From the NCBI RefSeq assembly GCF_002091985.1, contig NZ_MKKX01000020.1, positions 265,546 to 329,545 of the forward strand: a stretch of DNA of 64,000 nt, given 5' to 3'. Both the position numbers and the translations under genes were made by a program. Position 1 is the first letter of the stretch. Every line of letters begins with the position of its first letter. Below, piece after piece: positions 24,133 through 33,048 of this stretch. The DNA is from Rhodococcus sp. 1163 (lineage in GTDB: Bacteria; Actinomycetota; Actinomycetes; Mycobacteriales; Mycobacteriaceae). Under the pieces are notes generated by a model that worked only from the letters and a program-made list of their open reading frames with translations, had not been told where the DNA came from and searched no databases.

Positions 24133-24570
24133 TCAGCCTTCGAGCCACTTGTGTGACGCGGCGATCCGAATGACGGCCTCGCGCACGTCGAGCACTTGCT
24201 CGGCGGTGAGACCGCGGTTCGCCTGTAGGAGAGCTTCGGTCAATTCGGTCGAGAAGTCGGAACGCGCGAGGACGTCGCATACGACGTCGTCGTACTCGTG
24301 CCCGGTCGATGCTGTCGCTACGTGTGCAACTGGGTGCGCTGGTCGATGTTGCACCGGCGCCGCGGAGTCGACTATCTGGACCTGGCCTGCTTTGAGGCCT
24401 CGATCGCCGTGCTCGGCGACATACTCGACCCGAACCCCAGGGGCGAGAAGTCTTTTGTCGAAGTCGAGGTCGTTGACATGGATGAAGACATCCTCACCGC
24501 CCTCGTCGGGCGCAACGAACCCATAACCCTTGAACTCGTCGAAGCGAATTACTTTACCTGTCGACAACAT
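24133..24570 (-). CDS. Cold-shock-domain protein with C-terminal extension
   Basis: It encodes 145 residues. Residues 1-68 are a cold-shock domain with RNP1 (GYGFVAPD) and RNP2 (VFIHVND), so it binds single-stranded nucleic acid as an RNA chaperone. The C-terminal half (TGHEYDDVVCDVLARSDFSTELTEALLQANRGL) is an acidic helical extension as in the longer actinobacterial CspB-like proteins. It is monocistronic, convergent with accD6 and followed by the shared terminator. Confidence 0.88.
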   Translation of the reverse strand: MLSTGKVIRFDEFKGYGFVAPDEGGEDVFIHVNDLDFDKRLLAPGVRVEYVAEHGDRGLKAGQVQIVDSAAPVQHRPAHPVAHVATASTGHEYDDVVCDVLARSDFSTELTEALLQANRGLTAEQVLDVREAVIRIAASHKWLEG

Positions 24571-24660
24571 AGAACCACCCCTCGAGAAACCGTCGAACCC
24601 GCATGCCTAGCCTGGCACAGTTCCGACCCTACCGAAGGATGAATTCACTGGGAGATCCGG

Positions 24661-25173
24661 TCATCCCGCGTTGCGGCTGAGCCAGGTGACCTCGGCCCCC
24701 GCTCCACCGGTCCGGTACGGTTCGAGCGCGTGATCCCAGGCGCTGCCCAGGGCGTGTTCGATCTCGGCCGTAAGGTTTCCCGAATTTCCCTCGATCATCG
24801 ACTTGAGTCGCATCTCGCCGAGGATCACATCGCCGTTCGCGCTCGTGGAGCCACGCCAGAGTCCGAGACCTGGCACGTGGGCAAAGCGTTCGCCGTCGAC
24901 GCCATCGCTGGCGTCCTCGGTGACCTCGAACCTCAGCATCTGCCACGTCCGAAGAATGCCTGCTAGCGCAGCTCCCGTACCCACGGGACCGACCCAATCA
25001 GTGGCAGCACGAAGCTGACCGCCGCTGGCCGGCTGCGCGGACCACTTGAGGTTCGCACGGCAGTTCAGCGCGTCGGATAGTGCCCATTCGACGTGCGGGC
25101 ACAACGCGGCGGGTGAGGCGTGTATGTACACCACACCCGACGTGGCATCTGCGAACTGATTCAATGCACGCAT
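24661..25173 (-). CDS. DUF3145 family protein
   Basis: The 170-residue protein has the family's hallmark start: SGVVYIHASPAALCPHVEWALS, then LKWSAQPASGGQLRAATDWVG and TWQMLRFEVTEDAS. It is conserved through actinobacteria, without known activity. It is cytosolic by appearance and monocistronic. Confidence 0.8.
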   Translation of the reverse strand: MRALNQFADATSGVVYIHASPAALCPHVEWALSDALNCRANLKWSAQPASGGQLRAATDWVGPVGTGAALAGILRTWQMLRFEVTEDASDGVDGERFAHVPGLGLWRGSTSANGDVILGEMRLKSMIEGNSGNLTAEIEHALGSAWDHALEPYRTGGAGAEVTWLSRNAG

Positions 25174-25339
25174 TCGATTACTCCTCCAGCTTCGACGAGG
25201 GACGTCTTCCCCAACGACCTCTTACACGAACTGGTATGTGAAGCTTTCTCCTGCGTACATGCACTAGTGTGCCCCGAGTTACCCCTGTTGCGCCAGTGCA
25301 CTAGTGATTCCAGTGATGATCTGGCCGGCGCCGATGGTT

Positions 25340-26176
25340 CTACCTGGGATTATTGTCGAGAACTTCATCGGACAGTTCTGTCCACAAAGGTTTGGCCCAC
25401 TCGCCGAATGCCAGATCCGTGAGAACGACCGTGGCCAGTGAGACATCGGGGTCAACCCAGAGGAACGTTCCGGACTGCCCGAAATGACCGAACGTTCGAG
25501 TCGAATTCCGTTGCCCGGTCCAATGTGGTTCTTTACCGTCGCGGAGTTCGAATCCCAGGCCCCAATCGTTCGGCCGTTGAGATCCGTAGCCGGGCAGAAT
25601 GCCGTTGAGGCCGTCGAATTGCACGCTGACCGCGGATGCGAAAGTCGACTCCGACAGCAGGGTCGGCGACAAGAGTTCTGATGCGAATACCGATAGATCG
25701 CGCACTGTCGAACGCGCACCGTGACCGGCCGGTCCATCGAGCGTCGAGGCGGTCATGCCGAGCGGCGCGAACACGGCCTCGGCGAGATAGTCGTCGAACG
25801 CGATTCCGGATTCTGACTCGATCAGTGCGGCGAGCAACTCGAAACCGACGCTCGAGTAAATGCGCTTGGTCCCGGGGGCCGCTTGTACCTTGTTCTCACC
25901 GAAGGCGAGTCCCGAACTGTGCGCGAGAAGATGACGGACGGTCGAGCCCTCGGGGCCCGCTTGCTGATCGAGATCGATTGCTTCTTCTTCGACTGCGACG
26001 AGTGCCGCATAAGCCACCAGAAGTTTGGTGACGGACGCCAGCTCGTACACGCGATCCATATCGCCGTACTGCTCGCTCGCACCTTCCGTCGACACCACCG
26101 CTGCGGATGCATTGTCGACGGGCCAACCAGCGATCAAATCCAAGGAGTGCACGCGGATGAGCCTAGTTGTAGACAA
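25340..26176 (-). CDS. Serine hydrolase, class C beta-lactamase/esterase type
   Basis: This 278-residue penicillin-binding-fold hydrolase has catalytic Ser48-x-x-Lys51 in ELASVTKLL, YSS at 107-109, and a third motif around GHFGQSGT. The protein is shorter than typical class C beta-lactamases (about 360) and has no signal peptide, so a cytosolic esterase is likelier than an antibiotic-resistance enzyme. The upstream alcohol dehydrogenase is separated by a terminator, so it has its own promoter. Confidence 0.8.
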   Translation of the reverse strand: MSTTRLIRVHSLDLIAGWPVDNASAAVVSTEGASEQYGDMDRVYELASVTKLLVAYAALVAVEEEAIDLDQQAGPEGSTVRHLLAHSSGLAFGENKVQAAPGTKRIYSSVGFELLAALIESESGIAFDDYLAEAVFAPLGMTASTLDGPAGHGARSTVRDLSVFASELLSPTLLSESTFASAVSVQFDGLNGILPGYGSQRPNDWGLGFELRDGKEPHWTGQRNSTRTFGHFGQSGTFLWVDPDVSLATVVLTDLAFGEWAKPLWTELSDEVLDNNPR

Positions 26177-26178
26177 GA

Positions 26179-26210
26179 GAGTCGGTGCGGGCGTCTGCCC
26201 GCACCGACTC
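26179..26210 (-). terminator. 14-bp hairpin with tetraloop after the alcohol dehydrogenase
   Basis: GAGTCGGTGCGGGC (26179-26192) and GCCCGCACCGACTC (26197-26210) pair perfectly around GTCT. It lies 79 bp past the stop of the minus-strand dehydrogenase gene and 3 bp before the hydrolase start. It is a strong terminator, or a leader structure of the hydrolase mRNA. Confidence 0.75.
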
Positions 26211-26288
26211 GTCTGCCAAGGCCAAGCGCTTGAATGGTCCCGTCAATTCAGCTGATCGTATGGATGTGTCATTCAAGCGATCCGGTGA

Positions 26289-27416
26289 CTACCGGTCGGC
26301 GTCGGTGAACTTGATGACGCCGCGAATGTTCTTCCCTTCGAGCATGTCCTGGTAGCCGGTGTTGATGTCGTCCAGCGCGTAGGTTTTGGTGACCATGTCG
26401 TCGAGGTTGAGCTGGCCACTCTTGTACATCTTCAGCAACAACGGGATGTCGTGACGTGGATTGCCACCGCCGAAGATCGCGCCCTGCAGGTCCTTCTGGA
26501 GCATCGTGAACAAGAACAAGTTCAGCTTGACGTCCATGTCCTCCATGCGTCCCATTGCAGTGACGACACAGCGGCCCGCTTTGGCCGTCAGCAACAGTGC
26601 AGCCTCGATATCTTCGCCGGTGATCTCACCGACGGTGATGATGGTCTTGTCAGCCATCAGCCCCCAGGTCAGCTCCATCATCGGCATCAAAGCTTCGGCT
26701 GCCGTGGCATATACGTGGGTGGCGCCGAATTTGAGTGCCTGATCTCGTTTGTACTGGACGGGATCGATCGCAATGATCTTGGATGCACCGGATTGCACGG
26801 CACCCTGGAGGGCGCTCATACCCACGCCACCGACACCGATGATCGCGACGGTGTCTCCTGGAGTCACCTTGGCGACGTTCACCGCCGATCCCCAACCCGT
26901 CGGTACCCCGCAACCGACCAAAGATGCGACCTCGAACGGGATGTGTTCGTCGATTTTGATGGCCTGGGTCTCGTGCACGGTCATGTACGGAGAGAAGGTT
27001 CCGAGCAAGCACATCGGGATGACGTTCTGCCCGCGAGCCTGGATGCGGTAGGTGCCGTCGCTGATGGCCATTCCGCTGAGCAGGCCCATTCCGAGGTCAC
27101 AGAGGTTCTGGTGCCCGTTGGCGCACGCCGGACAATGTCCACATGAGGGGATGAAGGAGAGCACGACGTGGTCTCCTTCCTTCAATGTCTTCACCTCGGG
27201 GCCGGTCTTGATGACGACACCGGACCCCTCGTGTCCACCCATTACCGGGAACGACGGCATTGGCGTCGCACCGGTCACGATGTGGTGATCGGAGTGGCAC
27301 ATCCCCGCAGCTTCCATGCGGATCTGAACCTCGCCGGCCCTTGGGTCTCCGATCTCGATTTCTTCTACCGACCATGGCTCGTTGAGGCCCCACAGCACAG
27401 CGCCTTTGGTTTTCAT
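26289..27416 (-). CDS. Zinc alcohol dehydrogenase, NDMA-dependent (mycofactocin-type)
   Basis: The 375-residue medium-chain dehydrogenase carries catalytic-zinc ligands GMCHSDHH and GHEGSG, structural-zinc cysteines CGHCPACANGHQNLC, and the cofactor motif IIGVGGVGMSALQGAVQ. The pattern GTFSPYMTVHETQAIKI and GVPTGWGSAVNVAKVTPG matches the actinobacterial NDMA-dependent group, whose NAD is non-exchangeable and which are linked to mycofactocin redox carriers. No mycofactocin genes are in the window. The ATG at 27416 follows AAAGG; the frame stays open far upstream over the hemophore gene by chance. Confidence 0.88.
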   Translation of the reverse strand: MKTKGAVLWGLNEPWSVEEIEIGDPRAGEVQIRMEAAGMCHSDHHIVTGATPMPSFPVMGGHEGSGVVIKTGPEVKTLKEGDHVVLSFIPSCGHCPACANGHQNLCDLGMGLLSGMAISDGTYRIQARGQNVIPMCLLGTFSPYMTVHETQAIKIDEHIPFEVASLVGCGVPTGWGSAVNVAKVTPGDTVAIIGVGGVGMSALQGAVQSGASKIIAIDPVQYKRDQALKFGATHVYATAAEALMPMMELTWGLMADKTIITVGEITGEDIEAALLLTAKAGRCVVTAMGRMEDMDVKLNLFLFTMLQKDLQGAIFGGGNPRHDIPLLLKMYKSGQLNLDDMVTKTYALDDINTGYQDMLEGKNIRGVIKFTDADR

Positions 27417-27523
27417 CGCGATTCGCCTTTCACACGCCGATAGACCCGTTGTTCGGGCCGCTTGATGTTGAGTTCGACGATAGTCATACGAACGGCAAAT
27501 TGGAACACGTTCTAGATTTTTGG

Positions 27524-27877
27524 TCAGTAATCGACGCAGGAAGCAAAGACCGTGCGAGCGAGACCGGAACCGGGTCCTCCGAAGAATGCGTTGACCCTGT
27601 CGACGATGACTGGCTGCGATGCAAGAATTGCTTGGCGCTGCCACACCGGTGCGGCCAGGAACGCCGCGAAACTTCCCGCCATCGGTGATGCGGCGAGTGC
27701 TGCTCCCTCTTCTTCGTCCTGTGCGTACGTGGCGGCAACGATCTGCGAGAACGAGCACGGTGTGTTGACCACGGTCTCGGCGGGTGTGGCCGTGGCGACG
27801 CCGCCGAAGAGCAGAGCTCCGACAGCAGTAGCGCCGAGCACGGTTGCGACCTTGGTTGTGGACAAGCGAGAGATCAT
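27524..27877 (-). CDS. Secreted hemophore-related protein
   Basis: This 117-residue exported protein has a Sec signal peptide (KVATVLGATAVGALLFGGVATATP, cleavage after about residue 32). The mature part has the hemophore-related pattern TPCSFSQIVAATYAQDEEEGAALAASP...FLAAP and a second Cys near the C-terminus (VFASCVDY) that can form a disulfide. Relatives such as Rv0203 bind haem outside the cell. The ATG at 27877 puts the signal peptide at the N-terminus. It is divergent from the molybdopterin oxidoreductase. Confidence 0.75.
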   Translation of the reverse strand: MISRLSTTKVATVLGATAVGALLFGGVATATPAETVVNTPCSFSQIVAATYAQDEEEGAALAASPMAGSFAAFLAAPVWQRQAILASQPVIVDRVNAFFGGPGSGLARTVFASCVDY

Positions 27878-28082
27878 GAATTTCCCCAATCGAGGTGAGC
27901 GTTGTGGTGGGATCGACAAGTGTTCGCCAGCAACGATATCGGCAGTCCAGGCTTCCTGTCGCACTGGAGGACATACTGGTAGAACGCCCGAAAACACCTA
28001 TCTCGGCGGGTTATCGGTCGGTTCGGCCGTGAGAGGGACGACTCTCGTCGATAGGGTCGAGCTACTAGGGACAGGAGACCCG

Positions 28083-30221
28083 ATGACGATCGCTTACGGC
28101 TCGTGCAATCTGTGTGAAGCGATGTGCGGACTCGAATTCACGGTCGAGGAAAATACGGTCACCTCGATTCGAGGCGACAAGGAAGATCCGCTCTCTCGCG
28201 GGCACATCTGTCCGAAGGCACTGTCCTTGATCGATCTACACGCCGATCCCGACCGGTTGATCAAGCCTGTTCGACGCGAGGGCGCCGACTGGGTGGAGAT
28301 CGAATGGAGCGAAGCGTACGGCCTGGTGGTCGAGGGCCTGGTGGCCACGCGTGAGCAGTACGGGTCCAACGCTGTCGGTGTCTATCAGGGGAATCCGAAC
28401 GTCCACAGCCTCGGTTCGATGACGCACGGAATTCCATTCACGTCGATGCTGCGCACCCGCAATCGTTACTCGGCCACTTCACTCGACCAACTCCCCCATC
28501 AGCTCGTGAATCACCTGCTGTACGGCCACCAACTGGCCCTACCGATTCCAGATATCGACAACACCGACTTCTTTCTCATCCTCGGTGGCAACCCGATGGC
28601 CTCGAACGGCAGCATGATGACGGTGCCTGACTTCGCACGTCGCGCCCACGATCTGCAGGCGCGCGGCGGCACTCTCGTGGTGGTCGACCCCCGCAAGACC
28701 GAAACTGCGGACATCGCGGACGTCCACCACTTCATTCGGCCCGGTACCGATGGGCTCCTGCTCCTCGCGTTGATCAACGTCGTCATAGCGGAAGGGACAA
28801 CCCGGGTCGCGGACTATGTCGACGGCACCGAGGAGGTGGCGAATCTGGTCCGGGATTTCACTCCCGACGCGGTCGCGTCCGTCGTGGGCATCGCGGCTGC
28901 CGACATCGTCTCGCTCGCGACACAGTTCGCCACTGCGCGATCCGCGGTCGCCTACGGCCGAATGGGTGTCTCGACACAGCAGTTCGGCAGTCTCTGTCAG
29001 TGGGCGATTCAAGTACTCAACATCGTGACAGGCAATCTCGACCGGGTCGGCGGTGCACTGCTCACCGACCCTGCGGTGGATCTCATCCGGAAAAAGATCG
29101 TCGGCCGAGGGCATTTCGACAAGTGGCGCAGTCGTGTTCGAGACTTGCCCGAGTTCGCGGGCGAATTTCCGTGCTCGACATTGGTCGACGAAATGACGAC
29201 CCCCGGCGACGGTCAGATCAGGGCCATGGCGGTGTTCTCCGGCAATCCGGTGTTGTCCATGCCGGGCGGCACCAGGTTGAACCAGGCCTTCGCCGACTTG
29301 GATTTTTTGGTGTCCTTCGACTTCTACATCAACGAGACATCACGGCACGCGGATGTGATTCTTCCGCCCACGATGTCGCTCGAACGTGATCACTACGACC
29401 TGATCTTTCAGTCCTTCGCTGTCCGCAACACGGCGAAGTTCATGCCGGCAATCCTGGCGAAAAAGCCTGGTGCGAAATCGGATTGGGAGATCTTCCGTAA
29501 TCTCGGCATTCGCTATCGGGCACGCCTCGCCGGGTCGTCCACGCTCGACCGCCTTCGTACGCGCCTGACACCGAAATCGCTTGTCGCGGAAGCTCGGCTA
29601 CGCCTGTCGCCACGACGAACGATCGATCTACTGCTCCGCAGTCATCGCGCCGGCCTCTCGGTGGCGAAGCTGAAGAAGTCTCCGCACGGCACCGATCTCG
29701 GCCCGCTCCGCCCCGGGTTTCCCGGAAAGCTGCAGACCCGGAACAAGCGAATAAATCTGTTGCAGGACATCATCATCGCGGAACTTCCGGCTCTGCGCGA
29801 TCTCATGACATCGGCGGCGGTGCCCAGCGGAGATCAACTTCTGATGATCGGTCGACGGCATCTACGCAGCAACAATTCCTGGATGCACAACTCTGCGAGG
29901 TTGACGAAGGGCAAACCGCGCCATCAACTCTTGGCGCACCCCGATGATCTGCTCGAGCGCAACATCGAAGACGGCTCCGTGGTGTCGGTGGCCTCGACCG
30001 CCGGATCGGTGCAGATCGAAGTACTCGCGACCGACCGCATGATGCCCGGAGTGGTGAGCATGCCGCACGGGTTCGGACACCAACGCCCCGGCGTCGAATT
30101 ATCCGTGGCGACGACGGTCGTAGGAGCGAGCGTCAACGACATCACCGACCCACACCGGGTCGACGCGGTCTCGGCCAACGCGATCCTCAATGGCGTGCCC
30201 GTCACGATCTCGCCGACATGA
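28083..30221 (+). CDS. Molybdopterin oxidoreductase with N-terminal 4Fe-4S site
   Basis: The 712-residue BisC/formate-dehydrogenase-like enzyme starts MTIAYGSCNLCEAMCGLEF. Cys8, Cys11, Cys15 and a Cys in GHICPKA bind a 4Fe-4S cluster. MGD-binding motifs include ILGGNPMASNG, VVVDPRKTETAD and the C-terminal molydop-binding domain (WMHNSARLTKGKPRHQLLAHPDD). The region around 480-580 is Arg/Leu-rich and poorly matched to relatives. No partner subunits or Tat signal are present, so it is a soluble single-subunit enzyme of unknown substrate. The ATG at 28083 is chosen by the cluster motif. Confidence 0.82.
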   Translation: MTIAYGSCNLCEAMCGLEFTVEENTVTSIRGDKEDPLSRGHICPKALSLIDLHADPDRLIKPVRREGADWVEIEWSEAYGLVVEGLVATREQYGSNAVGVYQGNPNVHSLGSMTHGIPFTSMLRTRNRYSATSLDQLPHQLVNHLLYGHQLALPIPDIDNTDFFLILGGNPMASNGSMMTVPDFARRAHDLQARGGTLVVVDPRKTETADIADVHHFIRPGTDGLLLLALINVVIAEGTTRVADYVDGTEEVANLVRDFTPDAVASVVGIAAADIVSLATQFATARSAVAYGRMGVSTQQFGSLCQWAIQVLNIVTGNLDRVGGALLTDPAVDLIRKKIVGRGHFDKWRSRVRDLPEFAGEFPCSTLVDEMTTPGDGQIRAMAVFSGNPVLSMPGGTRLNQAFADLDFLVSFDFYINETSRHADVILPPTMSLERDHYDLIFQSFAVRNTAKFMPAILAKKPGAKSDWEIFRNLGIRYRARLAGSSTLDRLRTRLTPKSLVAEARLRLSPRRTIDLLLRSHRAGLSVAKLKKSPHGTDLGPLRPGFPGKLQTRNKRINLLQDIIIAELPALRDLMTSAAVPSGDQLLMIGRRHLRSNNSWMHNSARLTKGKPRHQLLAHPDDLLERNIEDGSVVSVASTAGSVQIEVLATDRMMPGVVSMPHGFGHQRPGVELSVATTVVGASVNDITDPHRVDAVSANAILNGVPVTISPT

Positions 30222-30289
30222 CCGACCCCGCGGGCACACGTCGGCGATGCTTTGAAGTAGCATTCGTCACGGCTCGCTCGGTGCGAGAT

Positions 30290-30363
30290 GGGGCGGTAGC
30301 TCAGTCGGTTAGAGCCGTGGACTCATAATCCATTGGTCGCGGGTTCGAGCCCCGCCCGCCCCA
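30290..30363 (+). tRNA. tRNA with CAU anticodon (Met elongator or Ile2)
   Basis: It forms a full cloverleaf with acceptor stem GGGGCGG/CCGCCCC, anticodon loop CTCATAA (anticodon CAT) and T-arm GCGGG-TTCGAGC-CCCGC; CCA is not encoded. It lacks initiator features, since the first pair is G-C. The stretch TTGGTCGC after the anticodon stem recalls lysidine-modified Ile2, so elongator Met versus Ile2 is left open. Confidence 0.9.
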
Positions 30364-30414
30364 CCGATAAGGACAGGCCAGGGGTCGGCTCGCAAGGTAG
30401 TCGTCAGGACTGCG

Positions 30415-31008
30415 GTGCCGTCCGGGCCGCAGTGGGGTCGTTTTCCGGCTTACGCGCACTTGTGGTACCTATTCGGGATGGTTATCGCGGCATTTGTGGT
30501 CTCCCTGGTCGCGCTCTCGGTCTCGGCGCTTATGGGCATTCGCAATTTGAGGATGTCGCAACTGTCGACGTCTACCAAGGTCCTGGTCGACCTGTTCACA
30601 GAACATCGTGGCAAACGACTTGCAGATGCGCGCGAGTTCATTCACTCAGAAGAGTTCAAGTCTTATGACTACAAGAGTGGCTTGAAGGGGATGCCGGAGG
30701 AAAAGATGCTCCTGGTGCGCGATCTTGCCTGGTTCTACGACAATCTCGGGGTTCTCGTCGCTTACCGCGTAGTCGATATTCGACCAGTCGCTGGATACCT
30801 CGGGGGTTCAGTGCTCGACGCCTGGCCACGACTTCTTCCCATTGTGAAGGCCGAACGCCGCGGACGAGTCAAGGCCGGCTGCAGCGACCCTGGGATTTGG
30901 CAGAACTACTTCGAGTACCTTTACGAGAGAATTCATGAGTCGAGGACACTCGACGCTGCTAGGATTCATCCCCAAAGACGCTGGTATCACGTCATACTAG
31001 GGCCGTAA
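30415..31008 (+). CDS. Hypothetical protein with N-terminal membrane anchor (DUF4760-like)
   Basis: It has up to 197 residues; the start is uncertain between GTG 30415, TTG 30460 and ATG 30478. A membrane helix (GMVIAAFVVSLVALSVSALMGI) leads into a helical cytosolic domain: MSQLSTSTKVLVDLFTEHRGKRLADAREFIH, then LVRDLAWFYDNLGVLVAYRVVD and WQNYFEYLYERIHE. This plan resembles DUF4760 proteins. It follows the CAU tRNA by 52 bp, a common insertion point for accessory genes. Function unknown. Confidence 0.55.
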   Translation: MPSGPQWGRFPAYAHLWYLFGMVIAAFVVSLVALSVSALMGIRNLRMSQLSTSTKVLVDLFTEHRGKRLADAREFIHSEEFKSYDYKSGLKGMPEEKMLLVRDLAWFYDNLGVLVAYRVVDIRPVAGYLGGSVLDAWPRLLPIVKAERRGRVKAGCSDPGIWQNYFEYLYERIHESRTLDAARIHPQRRWYHVILGP

Positions 31009-31109
31009 GACTGCTCAATCGCACCGCGGGTCCGGAGACGTTCTGGTTCGACGACTTCGCAAGGTGCGTAGTTTGCGTTCATCGCAGCTCTTCAGTTCTT
31101 CGTGGCGAT

Positions 31110-31583
31110 CTACGGAACCACGGTGACGGGCCAGCGTCCGCTTTTCACCAGCCGCACCGCGACGGACCCGAATATCCGGTGGCCTGCATGTTCGGATGCC
31201 CCGACGACGATGGCGTCGACCCGTAGTTCGTCGGCGATTGCGACGAGGCCGCTGTAGGGATCCCCCTGTGCGGTACGAAACTCCCACCGGATCGATTCCA
31301 TCCGCGTGGCAGAATCTTTTAGGTAGGCGAGCAATTCTTCGGCGATCTGTTTGCCCGTCTCGACGAGCGGGATGCCAGTTTGACCCCATCCGGTGGTGAA
31401 CAACTGCTGGACGTAGGCGAGAACCAGCAGGGAGTCTTGGCGTCTCGCCAGCCCCGCGGCGTATGCCGCTGCTCTCCATGCGGAATCCGACCCGTCGATT
31501 CCGACGAGAATCGCTTTCGGCCCGTCGACACCGTATTCGAAGGTGTGCGCTTGGTTGTCGCGAGTTTCCGCTGACTCATCCAC
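31110..31583 (-). CDS. Universal stress protein (UspA family)
   Basis: The 157-residue single-domain Usp has an N-terminal ILVGIDGSDSAWRAAAYAAGLAR and a C-terminal ATP-binding loop GASEHAGHRIFGSVAVRLVKSGRWPVTVVP, which follows the G-2x-G-9x-G(S) pattern. It is cytosolic and ATP-binding by family. It is divergent from the secreted cupin gene (113 bp between them). Confidence 0.88.
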   Translation of the reverse strand: MDESAETRDNQAHTFEYGVDGPKAILVGIDGSDSAWRAAAYAAGLARRQDSLLVLAYVQQLFTTGWGQTGIPLVETGKQIAEELLAYLKDSATRMESIRWEFRTAQGDPYSGLVAIADELRVDAIVVGASEHAGHRIFGSVAVRLVKSGRWPVTVVP

Positions 31584-31696
31584 GTCTGCAGGTTACTCAG
31601 CAACACTACGTAACTCGCTGATACCCACCCCAGACCCCATTGCCGGGTTCTAGTCTGGACTTCCGCTAGCGGCCCACCGACGAGAGGTTCGTTTTC

Positions 31697-32149
31697 ATGT
31701 CCAAGATCGTCCGCTCGGCCACAGTCGGGTTCTGCTGCATCGCTGCTGCGACGCTGTCTCCTGCGCTCGCCGATGCCACTCCGCCGTCGGGCGTCACGGC
31801 CGAGACGCTGGCGCACGTATCGTTTCCGCTCATTCCCGGCAGTGTCGACCTTGCCGGAACCGACTTCACTGCACGCAAGATCACGATCGCGCCCGGTGGC
31901 TCCACTGGATGGCATTTTCATGACGGCCCGGTGTACGCGTATGTCGAATCTGGTGTCCTGACCAGGACCCTGACGGATTGCAGCGAGGTGTCGACCCCGG
32001 CAGGCAACGTCGTCGCAGAGGATGTCGGGGGCAACCACGTACATGAGGGCATCAATGCCGGGACTGTTCCGGTCGTTCTGTACGCGGCGTACATCGAGCC
32101 TCCCGGTAAGCCGTTCGCAGAGGATGCGCCTGCTCCGCCGTGTGCCTGA
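31697..32149 (+). CDS. Secreted cupin-domain protein
   Basis: The 150-residue protein has a Sec signal peptide (IVRSATVGFCCIAAATLSPALADA). The cupin core has APGGSTGWHFHDGPVYAYVESG with metal-type His residues and Glu, and the second motif VGGNHVHEGINAG. Two Cys in the mature protein could form a disulfide. Activity cannot be predicted. Confidence 0.75.
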   Translation: MSKIVRSATVGFCCIAAATLSPALADATPPSGVTAETLAHVSFPLIPGSVDLAGTDFTARKITIAPGGSTGWHFHDGPVYAYVESGVLTRTLTDCSEVSTPAGNVVAEDVGGNHVHEGINAGTVPVVLYAAYIEPPGKPFAEDAPAPPCA

Positions 32150-32261
32150 GCCACCTGACGCTGGATCGGAGCTGTGCGGTCGGTACTCTTGTAGGTCGGA
32201 TGTGGCTCCTCGAGAAACGGGCAGCGCACGGAAAGCATTCCTTTTTTCGAACGGAGTCTTG

Positions 32262-32987
32262 ATGAACGACGACTCGATTCTCGACAAATCGGCCACGGCC
32301 GACCCCGCGACGGTCTTCGCCGCACTTGCGGACATCGTGTATCGCGGTCGGGCAGCGGACGAGGTCTACACGGCCATCTGCGTTGCGGCGACGCTGCTGG
32401 TACCCGGGTGCGATCATGCCAGCCTGATGCTGACCGGACGGGGCAAGCCGGTGACGGTGGCGGCTTCGGATCAGATCGCACGGGTCGTCGATGACATCGA
32501 GCGCGCTACCGGCGAAGGGCCCTGCCTCGACGCGATCACCAGCGAGGCAGCCCAGATCGAATCGGACTTCAACACTCCCGGGAAGTGGCCGGCCCTTGCC
32601 CGTGGTGTCCTTGCGCGGACGCCCGTGCGTGGCGCAATGGGTTTTCGATTGATGCTCGACAGCAAGAAGGTAGGCGCACTCAATCTGTTCAGCGACACCG
32701 CCGGCCGATTCGACAGCGACACCGCTGACAGGGCAATCGTGGTCGCAGCGTTCGCGGCCGTTACGGTTGCCGCCATCCTCAAAGGCGAACAGGCCGACAC
32801 TCTGCGTCTCGGCCTCGAGAGCAACAGGGAGATCGGCAAGGCCATCGGCTTGTTGATGGCCATGCACGAGGTCACCGACGATCAGGCTTTCGAGATGCTG
32901 CGCAAGACATCTCAGGATATGAACGTCAAGATCGCTGCGTTGGCGCGATCGGTAGTCGAGTCGCACACCCGGAGCTTGCAGCCCTGA
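32262..32987 (+). CDS. GAF-ANTAR regulatory protein (RNA-binding antiterminator)
   Basis: The 241-residue cytosolic protein has a GAF sensor domain (about residues 20-160; GCDHASLMLTGRGK, ATGEGPCLDAI, RGAMGFRLMLDSKKVGALNLFS). A C-terminal ANTAR domain follows (SNREIGKAIGLLMAMHEVTDDQAFEMLRKTSQDMNVKIAALARSVV). ANTAR proteins bind paired RNA hairpins to prevent termination; mycobacterial relatives act on lipid-linked mRNAs. The ATG at 32262 follows ACGGAG. The ligand is unknown. Confidence 0.85.
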   Translation: MNDDSILDKSATADPATVFAALADIVYRGRAADEVYTAICVAATLLVPGCDHASLMLTGRGKPVTVAASDQIARVVDDIERATGEGPCLDAITSEAAQIESDFNTPGKWPALARGVLARTPVRGAMGFRLMLDSKKVGALNLFSDTAGRFDSDTADRAIVVAAFAAVTVAAILKGEQADTLRLGLESNREIGKAIGLLMAMHEVTDDQAFEMLRKTSQDMNVKIAALARSVVESHTRSLQP

Positions 32988-33001
32988 GTGACCGACCACT
33001 C

Positions 33002-33041
33002 GGGTTGTGTGCAGCCGGTCTCCGCGGACTGCACACAACCC
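33002..33041. terminator. 13-bp bidirectional hairpin
   Basis: GGGTTGTGTGCAG (33002-33014) pairs with CTGCACACAACCC (33029-33041) around 14 bases. It sits between the convergent GAF-ANTAR and MFS genes, 14 bp past one stop and 7 bp past the other. Confidence 0.75.
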
Positions 33042-33048
33042 CGGCTGG

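Noticed and set aside
25340..26176. Calling the serine hydrolase an antibiotic-resistance beta-lactamase
   Set aside because: It is about 80 residues shorter than class C enzymes and has no signal peptide; the SxxK and YxS motifs are shared by many esterases.
26289..27974. Using the full 561-codon open frame for the alcohol dehydrogenase
   Set aside because: The first 186 codons overlap the secreted hemophore-related gene, are Arg/Ser-rich, and precede the canonical dehydrogenase N-terminus at 27416.
27552..28082. Extending the molybdopterin enzyme upstream as an N-terminal domain
   Set aside because: This stretch is antisense to the hemophore-related gene and lacks coding character. The Fe-S motif lies at residue 8 with the ATG at 28083.
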